From Bacteroidales bacterium UBA5197 (lineage in GTDB: Bacteria > Bacteroidota > Bacteroidia > Bacteroidales > Lentimicrobiaceae), in contig DHVX01000018.1 in assembly GCA_002412885.1 (NCBI GenBank), forward strand, positions 1 through 20,718: a DNA stretch of 20,718 nucleotides, given 5' to 3'. A program made the position numbers and the translations under genes. Positions 7,149-15,601 of the stretch are shown here, one piece after another. Each line of letters begins with the position of its first letter. The stretch's first letter is position 1. The notes beneath the pieces are model-generated. The model saw only the letters and a list, made by a program, of their open reading frames with translations. It did not search any database and was not told the DNA's origin.

Positions 7149-7232
7149 GCCCGGATGGCGGAATTGGTAGACGCGCTAGTTTCAGGGACTAGTGTACTTA
7201 CGTGCGTGCAGGTTCGAGTCCTGTTCCGGGCA
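7149..7232 (+). tRNA. tRNA-Leu (anticodon CAG)
   Basis: An 84-base class II tRNA. The acceptor stem GCCCGGA (7149-7155) pairs with TCCGGGC (7225-7231), with discriminator A at 7232. The anticodon stem CTAGT/ACTAG encloses loop TTCAGGG, anticodon CAG at 7183-7185, reading CTG. The T-arm GGTTCGAGTCC is intact and CCA is not encoded. It starts 59 bases after the first tRNA-Leu. Confidence 0.96.
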
Positions 7233-7236
7233 CAAT

Positions 7237-7272
7237 AAACCCCTTGTAATTTATTTTACAAGGGGTTTTTTT
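7237..7272 (+). terminator. intrinsic terminator after the tRNA genes
   Basis: CCCCTTGTAA (7240-7249) and TTACAAGGGG (7256-7265) form a 10-pair stem around a 6-base loop, followed by seven T residues (7266-7272). Flanking A and T residues can extend the stem and make it usable in both directions, so it may also end the convergent lipase transcript. Confidence 0.9.
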
Positions 7273-7306
7273 GGGGCTCTTTCCTGATACAATTCTTTAT
7301 AATTTA

Positions 7307-8419
7307 CTATTCCTCAAGTTTCCCCAGCAGATACATATATGGTGTTGCCATGTGATGAATAAAAACATTTTTTGAGTCATTTGGGAATACCTGATAATAA
7401 ACCTCATCGGCATAAAGCACAATTGTTGTACCCGTTCTGACATAATTGCTTGAGTTCATATAATCAGGCATTTGCAACTCAGGATGTATTTTACCTGCCA
7501 TTTTACCGGCATAATTACCCAGATACTTTTTGTAATTTCTTGCAGTTCTGCGGGCTGGCCTGTCCAGATTCCGGAAAGCATGCTTCATTACCATTCGCGT
7601 TGGAAATTTTTGCTTTCGAAATGTGCTGCTGGCATCTTTAAAAGGATTAACAGGGTTGAAATCACTGATTGTTTGAACCGATAGGGGAGTTTCAGGTACC
7701 CAATCGGCTGAGTTCACTACATTATATGCCCACCCGTTTTGTGTAAGATGTTCGTAATCATAAGCATAATAAAGATTACCAGGCTTTGGTGCCGCACTGC
7801 AATAAGTTTTGAATTGGATATCAGAAGGTAGTTTTCCTTCTTTTTGCAGATAAAGCAGATATGATGTCATCAAAAAGGAAATTGCACCTCCCTGACTATG
7901 ACCGGTAATGTAAAAATCATGGTATCCCTGCTTATAACATGAGTCGATTTTTTGAAGTATAGTTTCTGAAAGAAAACCTGTTGCCATAAGCCAGCCTGCA
8001 TGCACCAATGCCTGTGGATTGTCGGAAAGTTTATAGCTGAAACTTCTGTTGTTATCCAGATTTAATTGTCCTGAAGCCGGAATCATGGCTGCGTAAAAAT
8101 TTTCAAGCCAGCTGATTTGAGCACCAGTTGTGCCTCTGATGCTAATGGCTGCAGTTTTTTGGTTATTTGTCCATAAGTCCCAACGATTGTCGAGACCTGT
8201 AACCGGAGATCGATAAGCCAGCACAAACTCCTTTGGCAGCATTTTTTTGCTTACCCAGGGAGTGTCGGCCGAAGCAACAGCCATTCTTAACATTTCAGCA
8301 TATTCTTCTTTGAAAAAACCTTGCTTCAGGTTCTGACCTGATATTTCAGAACTTAACCCATCAATAAAAAAAATAGAAATGAAAAACGCCAGAATTTGTA
8401 TATTTACCCTGTATTTCAT
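7307..8419 (-). CDS. secreted class 3-type lipase family protein
   Basis: An alpha/beta-hydrolase of the lipase (class 3) type, expected to cleave ester bonds in acylglycerols or related lipids outside the cytoplasm. From the ATG at 8419 it has 370 residues with a signal peptide (NIQILAFFISIFFIDGL, cleavage near 29). The region AAISIRGTTG (90-99) corresponds to the oxyanion-side strand and loop. The nucleophile elbow is GHSQGG (Ser175). The likely acid is Asp239 in NSADWVPETPL, and the likely base is His355 or His356 near the C-terminus (FIHHMATPY), giving the usual Ser-Asp-His order. A frame extension to 8494 would put 25 residues before the signal peptide, so I reject it. No T9SS domain or lipobox is present, so the periplasm or release by another route is likely. 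It is divergent from the esterase gene; the natural substrate is unknown. Confidence 0.85.
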   Translation of the reverse strand: MKYRVNIQILAFFISIFFIDGLSSEISGQNLKQGFFKEEYAEMLRMAVASADTPWVSKKMLPKEFVLAYRSPVTGLDNRWDLWTNNQKTAAISIRGTTGAQISWLENFYAAMIPASGQLNLDNNRSFSYKLSDNPQALVHAGWLMATGFLSETILQKIDSCYKQGYHDFYITGHSQGGAISFLMTSYLLYLQKEGKLPSDIQFKTYCSAAPKPGNLYYAYDYEHLTQNGWAYNVVNSADWVPETPLSVQTISDFNPVNPFKDASSTFRKQKFPTRMVMKHAFRNLDRPARRTARNYKKYLGNYAGKMAGKIHPELQMPDYMNSSNYVRTGTTIVLYADEVYYQVFPNDSKNVFIHHMATPYMYLLGKLEE

Positions 8420-8555
8420 AGTTTGTAATTTTATCTTAAAAATTGCGAAGTAGCTGGAAAATCCGGTTAAAATTAATGAAATATTCAAAAACAACTGCCT
8501 TTAATAACTTATCCTTTTCATTTTTGTTCGTACTGATATACTTTTTCCAAACTCA

Positions 8556-9710
8556 ATGAACCATCTTATGATGATCAGATTTTTAATAATTGCTTTTGCA
8601 TTGTTATTTGGTAGTTCTGCCTCATTCTCGCAGCTGATTTCCGGCGGCTTTACATTTGATGGGCTAAACAGAACATACGCAGTGTACTTGCCTGCATCTT
8701 ACCAACAGAACGAAGCATCTCCGCTGATCATGGCATTGCATGGATATACCCAGAATGGTCAGACTATGATGACTTTCAGCGGTTTCAACAGCATAGCTGA
8801 TACTGCTGGTTTTGTTGTAGTTTATCCTAACGGAGTTTCAAATTCATGGAATGTCGGATTCTCAGGTGGATCAACTGCTGATGATGTAGGATTCCTGCTG
8901 GCATTGATTGATACTTTGCATTTTAGATATAATATTGATTATCAGCGTGTTTATTCAACAGGTTTCTCAAATGGCGGATTTATGAGCTACCGGCTTGCTT
9001 GTGAAGCCACCGATCGCATTGCTGCCATTGCGCCCGTGGCAGGCACAATGACTGATGCATCTTACGGACTATGTCAGCCTTCGGCGAAGATCCCCGTTTT
9101 GCATATTCATGGCACATCTGATTTTGTGGTATCCTACAACGGTGGAAATGGCAATAAATCAGTAGATCAGGTTCTTGCATTATGGAATGGTTTTAATAAT
9201 TGTCCTTCAACTGCTGTTGTTGAGAATTTGCCCGATCTGGTTGCAGAGGGTTCAACAGTTCAGCGCCACACATGGTCACCGTGCGATGATGGGTCAGAGG
9301 TAATGCTTCTAAAAATAGTGAATGGTGGTCATACCTGGCCAGGATCAGTCGGCGTTACCGGAATAGGTATCACTAACAGAGATATTGTGGCCAGCAGTGA
9401 AATATGGAATTTTGTAAAACAGTTTTCACGGTCAGGAACCGGAGTCGGAATATCTGAGATTCCGCAAAAAGACTTCAATGTGTTTCCCAACCCGATGATT
9501 GATGGAAATCTGAATATTACTCTGCCGGAATCTTTACGTGCGGGCAGCATTAATATCAGCGACTTATCAGGGAGACTTGTATTTTCAAAACAAATTACCA
9601 GTGGTGATAAGAACTTTATTCTGAATATTCCACAAATTAAATCCGGCTATTATCTTATTAGCATTACCGGAAGTAATTTTAGTGGTGTACGTAAGCTGTT
9701 GATATATTGA
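8556..9710 (+). CDS. secreted CE1/PHB depolymerase-type esterase with T9SS tail
   Basis: A 384-residue extracellular esterase of the feruloyl esterase/polyhydroxybutyrate depolymerase (CE1, LpqC-like) group. After the signal peptide (residues 1-25, ending SFSQ) comes the hydrolase domain: LHGYTQNG (61-68, oxyanion loop), VVYPNG, nucleophile GFSNGG with Ser138, HIHGTSDFVV with Asp189, and GGHTWPG with His259. The triad is complete. Cysteines in LACEA, GLCQP, NNCPS and SPCDD could form disulfides. From about residue 300 a T9SS type A sorting domain follows (FNVFPNPMIDGNLNI...SGYYLISITG...RKLLIY), so export through the PorSS system to the cell surface or medium is expected. Substrate could be feruloylated or acetylated polysaccharide or a polyester; the sequence does not decide. 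MMIRF at 8568 is an alternative start. Confidence 0.9.
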   Translation: MNHLMMIRFLIIAFALLFGSSASFSQLISGGFTFDGLNRTYAVYLPASYQQNEASPLIMALHGYTQNGQTMMTFSGFNSIADTAGFVVVYPNGVSNSWNVGFSGGSTADDVGFLLALIDTLHFRYNIDYQRVYSTGFSNGGFMSYRLACEATDRIAAIAPVAGTMTDASYGLCQPSAKIPVLHIHGTSDFVVSYNGGNGNKSVDQVLALWNGFNNCPSTAVVENLPDLVAEGSTVQRHTWSPCDDGSEVMLLKIVNGGHTWPGSVGVTGIGITNRDIVASSEIWNFVKQFSRSGTGVGISEIPQKDFNVFPNPMIDGNLNITLPESLRAGSINISDLSGRLVFSKQITSGDKNFILNIPQIKSGYYLISITGSNFSGVRKLLIY

Positions 9711-9763
9711 TCAGTAACTGAAATACGGCAATTATTTAACAGAGAGAATAGTAAATCCGGCTC

Positions 9764-12112
9764 TTAAAGATTGCCATTAATCAAAATCTCATCCATAAAG
9801 AGCCATGCGCTATTGCCTTCGCCGGGATGACCTTTCGGGCATAAACCCCTGTTTTTGGCGATGATATGAATGTAACGTGCCGTTGTATTTAAACCAATCA
9901 CTGTATAAACTATGTTAGCAGGCTCAGAAGGTGTAATCAGACTGGGCTCAACTCCTTTGGAATCGACATAATTAACACCATCATTCGAAAACTTAATCTC
10001 AACACTGGTTGGCAGAAATATCCAGTTTCCCGGATTATGAAGGAACCCGAGACTAATCTGGTCGATGTTTTTTACTGATTTAAGATCAAGAATTATATCG
10101 GAATTATTGCCCAGGTAACCAAGCCAATGTTTTCTCAATGAATTAGGATTCCCGCGTAAACCATCCGTAAGGCTCATAGCTCCATTGGCTGCATATCTGT
10201 GGTCGTAAAGTGTGTTGAGCGTTGGCTTAATTCCAAACGCATCGTGAATCCATATTTCCCTTTTCGTGATCTTCATTGGCTCTTTTCCTTTATTGTCAAG
10301 AAAAGCATGAATAGTTAACGATTGTTCTGGTTTGAACGGTTTTGTGTATTTGGTTATCGGTGAAGTCTTTTCACCAATCATTGTATAGTATCTGATATCA
10401 GCACCCTGAATATCTGACGACAACTCAAGCATTAAATCTCCGCTGAGACTGTCGCGGATCATATTATAAGACACATTGAAAGCACTTTTGCTGTAGTTGA
10501 CATTCATCAGATCAAGTGCAGGAAAATGATTCGTCAGACGTTTGCTGAAGTCATTCCAGTTTCTTAGTTCTTTTGGCGACCAGTTGACTTCGGCCAGGGC
10601 AATTGCTCTGGGGTAGGCCATATACTCAACATGGTCGGAAGTTTTCATGTATTCTGTCCATACATTTCCCTGAGAACCAAGTATATGCTTGCTTTCTTTT
10701 TCGGTCAGTACTTCAGGAACCGGTTCATAACTGTAAGTATTTTTTAGCGTATTGTATCCCCCGATTCCGAAAGGTTCTCCTGCCGGATCAGCTTGATAAT
10801 GATCAAAGTAGCAATGGCTGCCTGGTGTCATAACAACATCGTGACCCATTTTAGCGGCAGCAATTCCACCTTCGGTTCCCCGCCACGACATTACTGTTGC
10901 GCCGGGAGCAAGACCACCTTCAAGAATTTCGTCCCAACCTATGATCTGTCTGCCATGTTTGTTCAGGAATTTCTCAATACGGGTAATGAAGTAATTCTGA
11001 AGTTCATGGGAATCCTTAAGTTTTTCATCCTGAATACGTTTGTTGCACTTTTCGCAGATGTCCCAGTTGGTTTTGGGTGCTTCATCGCCTCCGATATGAA
11101 TGTATCCGGACGGGAAAATGTCCATTACTTCAGTGAGCACATCTTCAAGAAAACCAAAAACCTCTTCATTTCCGGCACAGAAAATATTTTCATTCACACC
11201 CCATTTTGTCCAGACTTCAAAAGGTTCGCCTGTGCAACTCAGGTGCGGATAAGCTGCCAGCGCTGCCATTGCGTGGCCCGGCATTTCAATTTCAGGAATT
11301 ACTGTAACATAGCGCGATGTAGCATAATTCACTATATCTCTGGCTTCATCCTGGGTGTAAAATCCACCATAATAGATGTTGTCATCGCCGGAGTTCCTGC
11401 CAATTGGTGTACTTTTTCGCCATGCGCCAACCTCAGTAAGCAGTGGATACTTCTTTATTTCAAGCCTCCATCCCTGATCTTCGGTCAGGTGCCAGTGAAA
11501 ATTATTGATTTTGTATATCGACATAAGGTCAATGTACTTCTTAATAAATTCAACAGGAAACATATGCCGGCCAACATCAAGGTGCATGCCTCTGTATGAA
11601 AATCTTGGATAATCTGTTATGCTGCAGGAATTTATCTTAATGCTTTTGCTCTTTGAAGCACCTGAGTTTTCGGGTACTGAAGGCATGAGCTGAAGCAGGC
11701 TTTGTAATCCGTAAAATATGCCGTTTGCTGTGTTGGCTTTAATCGAGATGCTTTTCCGGTTTATTTCCAGCAGATACCCTTCGTTTCCAATCTGTTCTCC
11801 ATAGTTGCCTATGCTCAGCCAGATTGTATTTTTGGCTGCAACATTTCCAGCGTTTGTTGAAATTTTTAATTCCGTCATCCCATAATGTCCGATCCGATCG
11901 TTCAATAATTCTGCAATTTTTGCAAGTTCTTTTGACGAAGGCGAAATCTGCACTAAGGTTTTTGAGCTTATAGCAAAAGATCCTTTGCTGCCCGTGAAAG
12001 AAACAGGTGCCGGAATAATGTTATGACCAGAGGTTTGAGCCGAAATCTGGATAAAACTGCTGTAAATCAAAACAATAAGAGTACAGACAAAAATCCTGTA
12101 TTTTTTTTTCAT
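9764..12112 (-). CDS. GH20 beta-N-acetylhexosaminidase
   Basis: An exo-acting glycoside hydrolase that removes terminal beta-linked GlcNAc or GalNAc by substrate-assisted catalysis. The 782-residue protein has a signal peptide (1-26, ending ISAQ); an N-terminal GH20b domain (about 30-165); a GH20 TIM barrel (about 170-505) beginning FSYRGMHLDVGRHMF with NNFHWHLTEDQGWRLEIK and the catalytic pair Asp343-Glu344 in HIGGDEAPKTNW; a small beta domain of chitobiase C-terminal type (about 545-625); and a C-terminal discoidin-like F5/8 domain (about 635-782; NPGNWIFLPTSVEIKFSNDG). The EF-WT motif GSQGNVWTEYM is present. There is no T9SS tail and no lipobox, so a periplasmic location is likely. It is the last gene of the sugar operon, 23 bases after the kinase gene, and presumably supplies its substrate. 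Confidence 0.95.
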   Translation of the reverse strand: MKKKYRIFVCTLIVLIYSSFIQISAQTSGHNIIPAPVSFTGSKGSFAISSKTLVQISPSSKELAKIAELLNDRIGHYGMTELKISTNAGNVAAKNTIWLSIGNYGEQIGNEGYLLEINRKSISIKANTANGIFYGLQSLLQLMPSVPENSGASKSKSIKINSCSITDYPRFSYRGMHLDVGRHMFPVEFIKKYIDLMSIYKINNFHWHLTEDQGWRLEIKKYPLLTEVGAWRKSTPIGRNSGDDNIYYGGFYTQDEARDIVNYATSRYVTVIPEIEMPGHAMAALAAYPHLSCTGEPFEVWTKWGVNENIFCAGNEEVFGFLEDVLTEVMDIFPSGYIHIGGDEAPKTNWDICEKCNKRIQDEKLKDSHELQNYFITRIEKFLNKHGRQIIGWDEILEGGLAPGATVMSWRGTEGGIAAAKMGHDVVMTPGSHCYFDHYQADPAGEPFGIGGYNTLKNTYSYEPVPEVLTEKESKHILGSQGNVWTEYMKTSDHVEYMAYPRAIALAEVNWSPKELRNWNDFSKRLTNHFPALDLMNVNYSKSAFNVSYNMIRDSLSGDLMLELSSDIQGADIRYYTMIGEKTSPITKYTKPFKPEQSLTIHAFLDNKGKEPMKITKREIWIHDAFGIKPTLNTLYDHRYAANGAMSLTDGLRGNPNSLRKHWLGYLGNNSDIILDLKSVKNIDQISLGFLHNPGNWIFLPTSVEIKFSNDGVNYVDSKGVEPSLITPSEPANIVYTVIGLNTTARYIHIIAKNRGLCPKGHPGEGNSAWLFMDEILINGNL

Positions 12113-12135
12113 AGGTTAAAAATATTATTGTAAAG

Positions 12136-13239
12136 TCATGATTTTAAAGCAGAAAGCCTTGCTTTTATCCGGCCTATGGCTTTTTGCATTGCCTGAAGTT
12201 GTTGCTGCATTTTCCGGATAAGTTCAAATTGCACCTTCGCCCTTACCAGATTGTGAGAAGGGTATCTGGTCTGGAAGTAAACATCACCATTCAGGAAATC
12301 AGTTAAAAACCTGATGCCAATAATGTAAGTCATATAAAGTGAGGCTTCCGGGAAATTGTCAATTTCATCTTCGGTCAGAATATTCTCAGCGGCTTCGATA
12401 TATCCTGCAGCATAGGCTTCGAAAATTGAAATGTCGAACTTCACATTACTCAGATTCGTCTCATCTTCTCTTGCTGAATTTGCAGCAGTACGAATGGCAT
12501 CACCAAAATCAAAGAGTGATGAGCCAGGCATTACCGTATCAAGATCAGTTACTGCTATTGCTTTGCCACTTTTCGAGAAAATCAGATTGTTGAATTTGGT
12601 GTCGTTATGAACAATCCTTTGAGGGATTTTTCCGGAATTTATCAGTTTTGGAATACGCATCATGTCGTCTATCTGACTGATAGCAAACTCAATTTCTGCT
12701 CTGGCCTCTGATTTTCGATTACTCAGGTTCAATTCCAGCGCATTCAGAAAAGCTTTGTATCTGATCTCAAGCGAATGAAAGTCAGGAATGGTAATGAAAA
12801 GCTGTTCGGGCTTCAGCGATGAAACACCATATAGAAACATTCCATATGCTTTGCCTCCTTCAAAGGCATCGCTATATTTCTTAACAGTTTCAATAGTTCT
12901 GGCTCCGGCCACATAGGTGAACATTCGCCAGCATTTACCTTCTTCGTCTCTGTGGTAAGTATTATTGGTTTTGGTTTTAATCAGTTCTGGTACGATTAGC
13001 CCATCTTCATGATTAGCCATACTTTCTGCCAAAGTTTGAATAACCAGTGCTGTGTTTTGCATCAGACCCTCAATGTTCTTGAAAACATTTTCGTTGATCT
13101 GCTGAAGAAGATATAAAGGAATTCCACCAATCAGAACTTTGTAGGTACGATGGATGTGACCTACCGTTATTGGCAAAATATTGCAATCATTGAAATCTCC
13201 CTCAAAATTCCGGGGAACAAGATCTATGTTCAGTGCCAT
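12136..13239 (-). CDS. NahK-like N-acetylhexosamine 1-kinase (APH fold)
   Basis: A cytoplasmic aminoglycoside-phosphotransferase-fold kinase of 367 residues, close to bifidobacterial N-acetylhexosamine 1-kinase (about 359). Readable motifs: GHIHRTYKV (27-35) glycine-rich ATP loop; LLQQIN (44-49); the catalytic loop IVHNDTKFNNLIF with Asp213; the metal site TDLDTVMPGS (Asp232/Asp234); and FDFGDAIRTAAN (243-254). HNDTKxNN, DLDTVMPG and FGDAIRT are the features that separate NahK from antibiotic kinases. It would convert GlcNAc or GalNAc (possibly MurNAc) to the 1-phosphate. The C-terminal 40 residues are basic and helical. The frame extends to a TTG at 13287, overlapping the preceding gene by 38 bases; the ATG at 13239 gives a 10-base gap and is preferred. 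Its place between a nucleotidyltransferase and GH20 supports an amino-sugar substrate. Resistance to aminoglycosides is not expected. Confidence 0.85.
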   Translation of the reverse strand: MALNIDLVPRNFEGDFNDCNILPITVGHIHRTYKVLIGGIPLYLLQQINENVFKNIEGLMQNTALVIQTLAESMANHEDGLIVPELIKTKTNNTYHRDEEGKCWRMFTYVAGARTIETVKKYSDAFEGGKAYGMFLYGVSSLKPEQLFITIPDFHSLEIRYKAFLNALELNLSNRKSEARAEIEFAISQIDDMMRIPKLINSGKIPQRIVHNDTKFNNLIFSKSGKAIAVTDLDTVMPGSSLFDFGDAIRTAANSAREDETNLSNVKFDISIFEAYAAGYIEAAENILTEDEIDNFPEASLYMTYIIGIRFLTDFLNGDVYFQTRYPSHNLVRAKVQFELIRKMQQQLQAMQKAIGRIKARLSALKS

Positions 13240-13249
13240 CTTAATAGCT

Positions 13250-14158
13250 TTATTTCCAAAGATTTTCAGGATAGCGGCCCTGCGCAATCAATTGTCTGAT
13301 TTTTTCAATCACAATTGGCTTGTCTTCTTTGTATGTAATGCCGAACCATTGCCCGGGATTACGAAGTACCTTAACTTTTTCTTGACCACGCTTGATAAGA
13401 TTGTCAACAACACTTGGGATATAAAACTCTGAAACAGTGTGATCTGCATCTGATTTCAGAAATTTGATGAACTCATCATCGATGTGTTCGAACAGGGAAG
13501 GAGTAAATCCCCAGAAGTTCATAGAAACCGGGGCATCATCTTCAAGGTGCAGCACGGAGCCATCTGCCTGCTGATTCTCGATCCCTTTACCTTTTCTCTC
13601 TATTTTGGTTCTTTCGGTAACACTTTTCAGGAGACCTGAATCATCAGTAACGCAGATACCTCTTGAAACAGTTCCGAAATCAGAAAGTGTATTGCTCAGT
13701 TCGTAGGCAACCATGGCATAATCTCCTCTGGACTGACTTTGTTGCTCAGCAAAGAAATCAGCGAGTGTTTTAAATGCCTCTGCGCCATAAAAATCATCGG
13801 CGTTGATCACTGCAAAAGGTTCATTTACTTTGTCAGCCACCATCATAAGTGCATGACCTGTTCCCCAGGGTTTGGTTCTGTTTGCGGGCACGGTAAAGGA
13901 TTGGGGCAATTTATCAAGTTCCTGAAAAACCCAATCAATTTCAATATGTTTCTGCAGTTTGTTTGCAAAAACTTCTTTAAAATCCTGTTCAATATCCTTT
14001 CTGATAATGAATACCACTTTGCCATATCCGGCTCTGATGGCATCATAAACAGAATAGTCAAGTATGGTTTCACCGGCAGGACCAATAGGATCAATCTGCT
14101 TGAGACCGCCGTAACGGCTTCCCATGCCGGCTGCAAGAATTACTAGTGTAGGTTTCAT
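13250..14158 (-). CDS. sugar-1-phosphate nucleotidyltransferase
   Basis: A 302-residue GT-A fold nucleotidyltransferase, expected to join a sugar-1-phosphate to NTP (probably UTP) with release of pyrophosphate. The N-terminal signature LAAGMGSRYGGLKQ (8-21) holds the nucleotide-binding loop and Lys20. GPAGETILDYSVYDAIRAG follows in place of the usual PLI...L segment, then WGTGHAL (98-104, base/sugar contact) and INADDFYG (118-125) with the metal-binding Asp. No left-handed beta-helix acyltransferase part is present, so it is not GlmU. The coupling to a NahK-like kinase (10-base gap) suggests its substrate is the kinase product, GlcNAc-1-P or GalNAc-1-P; glucose-1-P remains possible. The protein is longer than Pseudomonas MurU (about 223). 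It lies second in the operon, 13 bases after the transporter gene. Confidence 0.85.
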   Translation of the reverse strand: MKPTLVILAAGMGSRYGGLKQIDPIGPAGETILDYSVYDAIRAGYGKVVFIIRKDIEQDFKEVFANKLQKHIEIDWVFQELDKLPQSFTVPANRTKPWGTGHALMMVADKVNEPFAVINADDFYGAEAFKTLADFFAEQQSQSRGDYAMVAYELSNTLSDFGTVSRGICVTDDSGLLKSVTERTKIERKGKGIENQQADGSVLHLEDDAPVSMNFWGFTPSLFEHIDDEFIKFLKSDADHTVSEFYIPSVVDNLIKRGQEKVKVLRNPGQWFGITYKEDKPIVIEKIRQLIAQGRYPENLWK

Positions 14159-14171
14159 GAGATTTAGTTTG

Positions 14172-15443
14172 TTACTTTCTTATTTTATGGCCTTTCAGCG
14201 CATAGTAAAGGATGAAAAAGTAGAGGGGTACCATAATCCAATAGGATTGCTGGTCACCGATTACATCAACCAATGAGCCGTATATCAGAGGAACCACAGC
14301 GCCACCGGCTATACCCATCACCAATAGTGCAGATCCGGCTTTGGTAAACTTCCCTAGATCGGCAATTGCCAGAGGCCAGATTGACGGCCACATCATGGCA
14401 TTTGCAAGACCCAGGAGGGCAATAAAAACCACACTGGTAAAACCATGGGTAAATATTGCCGCCAAAGTGAAGATTACACCCAATACTGCCGAAACAGCAA
14501 GGGCTTTGTCCTGCTTTATGAACCTTGGGATGGTGATAATCCCAATGATATATCCTATCACCATCGAAATTAGTGTAAGACTTGTAAAGTAGCGTGATTG
14601 GTCAAGTGAGATTCCCATCGACTTGCCATACAGTGCAATGGTATCACCAGCCATAACTTCAACGCCCACATAAAAGAACAGAGCAAAAAAGCCCATAATA
14701 AGGTGAGGAAATTGGTACCATGCTGTTTTTTTAGTTTGATTGCTGCCTGTTGTAACTTCTTCTTTATCAGTATCTACCTCCGGAAGGTGGGCATAACGGA
14801 TCATAAAAGCAAGAATAAATAGTACGATGGCCATCACAATATATGGCATAATAACGCGTCGTGCCAGATTGTCGAGAAGCGCAATTTTATCAGAACCTGT
14901 CAATGTTTCCACACTTTCCACCAACTCGTTTGCTCCGTGAAGTATAAGCGCACCAAGAATAATGGGACTTATAACACCGGCTATCTTGTTGCAGATTCCC
15001 ATAATGGCAATTCGTTTTGCTGCACTTTCGCGTGGGCCGATAATTGTTATGTATGGATTCGAGGCCGTTTGCAGAAGTGCCAGACCCGAGCCCTGCACAA
15101 ATAATCCCATAAGGAACAATTCGAAAGTACGGGTGTATGCTGCAGGGATAAAAATTAAGGATCCTATTGCCATTACGGCAAGACCAGCGGCCATCCCATT
15201 CTTAAATCCTATTTTATGCAATACCCATGATGAAGGCGGAGCCATCACCAGATAAGAGATATAAAAGGCAAATGTTACAAAATAAGCTTGCAGATTACTG
15301 AGTTCACAAGCAATCTTCAGAAACGGAATAAGCGTGCCATTTAACCATGTAACAAATCCAAAAATAAAAAAAAGTATTCCAATAATACTTATAGACAAAA
15401 GGTAGGATCTCCTGTCGCTTGCACCTGTTAATTCAGTCTGCAT
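14172..15443 (-). CDS. FHS-family sugar MFS transporter (GluP/NagP/FucP type)
   Basis: An inner-membrane sugar:H+ (or Na+) symporter of the major facilitator superfamily, 423 residues with about 12 transmembrane helices. Diagnostic segments of the fucose-hexose symporter group are FGFVTWLNGTLIPFLK in the first helix, YFVTFAFYISYLVMAPPSSWV in helix 2, and ALLQTASNPYITIIGP followed by RESAAKRIAIMGICNKIAG. Members import glucose/galactose, fucose or GlcNAc (NagP of marine bacteria); the sequence alone does not decide, but the downstream kinase, nucleotidyltransferase and hexosaminidase make N-acetylhexosamine most likely. It is the first gene of the operon. A weak -7-like TATGTTTC (15505-15512, minus strand) and an inverted repeat at 15536-15552 lie in the 158-base gap that separates it from the ROK regulator. 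Confidence 0.92.
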   Translation of the reverse strand: MQTELTGASDRRSYLLSISIIGILFFIFGFVTWLNGTLIPFLKIACELSNLQAYFVTFAFYISYLVMAPPSSWVLHKIGFKNGMAAGLAVMAIGSLIFIPAAYTRTFELFLMGLFVQGSGLALLQTASNPYITIIGPRESAAKRIAIMGICNKIAGVISPIILGALILHGANELVESVETLTGSDKIALLDNLARRVIMPYIVMAIVLFILAFMIRYAHLPEVDTDKEEVTTGSNQTKKTAWYQFPHLIMGFFALFFYVGVEVMAGDTIALYGKSMGISLDQSRYFTSLTLISMVIGYIIGIITIPRFIKQDKALAVSAVLGVIFTLAAIFTHGFTSVVFIALLGLANAMMWPSIWPLAIADLGKFTKAGSALLVMGIAGGAVVPLIYGSLVDVIGDQQSYWIMVPLYFFILYYALKGHKIRK

Positions 15444-15535
15444 TTTGGTTCGATTTTGTAGTTTAAAACTGTGAGTCGGGTTCTTTTCTGTTTTTGAAGA
15501 TTCTGAAACATACTTTATTATTCAGGGTTTTTCGA

Positions 15536-15552
15536 TGATTTTGTTAAAATCA
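15536..15552. promoter_or_regulatory. candidate ROK operator upstream of the sugar operon
   Basis: TGATTTT (15536-15542), GTT and AAAATCA (15546-15552) form a perfect 7-3-7 inverted repeat, 93 bases before the transporter start and between the regulator gene and the operon. AT-rich TTTT/AAAA half-sites are known for NagC/Mlc-type ROK repressors. It lies about 23 bases upstream of the weak -7-like box at 15505-15512, around where the -33 region would be. No T-run follows, so it is not a terminator. Confidence 0.4.
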
Positions 15553-15601
15553 GTTGGAGGAATTTCTGAAAATCAAGTATCAATGGAATATGTGTTGCTG
15601 A

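Noticed and set aside
8420..8494. N-terminal extension of the lipase
   Set aside because: It would bury the signal peptide 25 residues inside the protein.
9711..9763. Terminator between the convergent esterase and GH20 genes
   Set aside because: Only a 4-pair palindrome (CAGT-A-ACTG) and no T-run.
10793..11599. 268-codon open frame on the + strand
   Set aside because: It lies wholly antisense to the GH20 catalytic domain, whose motifs are intact; the predicted protein is Cys/Phe-rich with no family features.
12136..13239. Aminoglycoside resistance gene
   Set aside because: The fold is shared with aminoglycoside kinases, but HNDTKxNN, DLDTVMPG and the amino-sugar operon point to a sugar 1-kinase.
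13240..13287. TTG-start extension of the NahK-like kinase
   Set aside because: It would overlap the upstream gene by 38 bases and add residues not needed by the family; the ATG at 13239 gives a normal 10-base gap.
13739..14146. 135-codon open frame on the + strand
   Set aside because: Antisense to the nucleotidyltransferase N-terminal half; no recognisable protein features.
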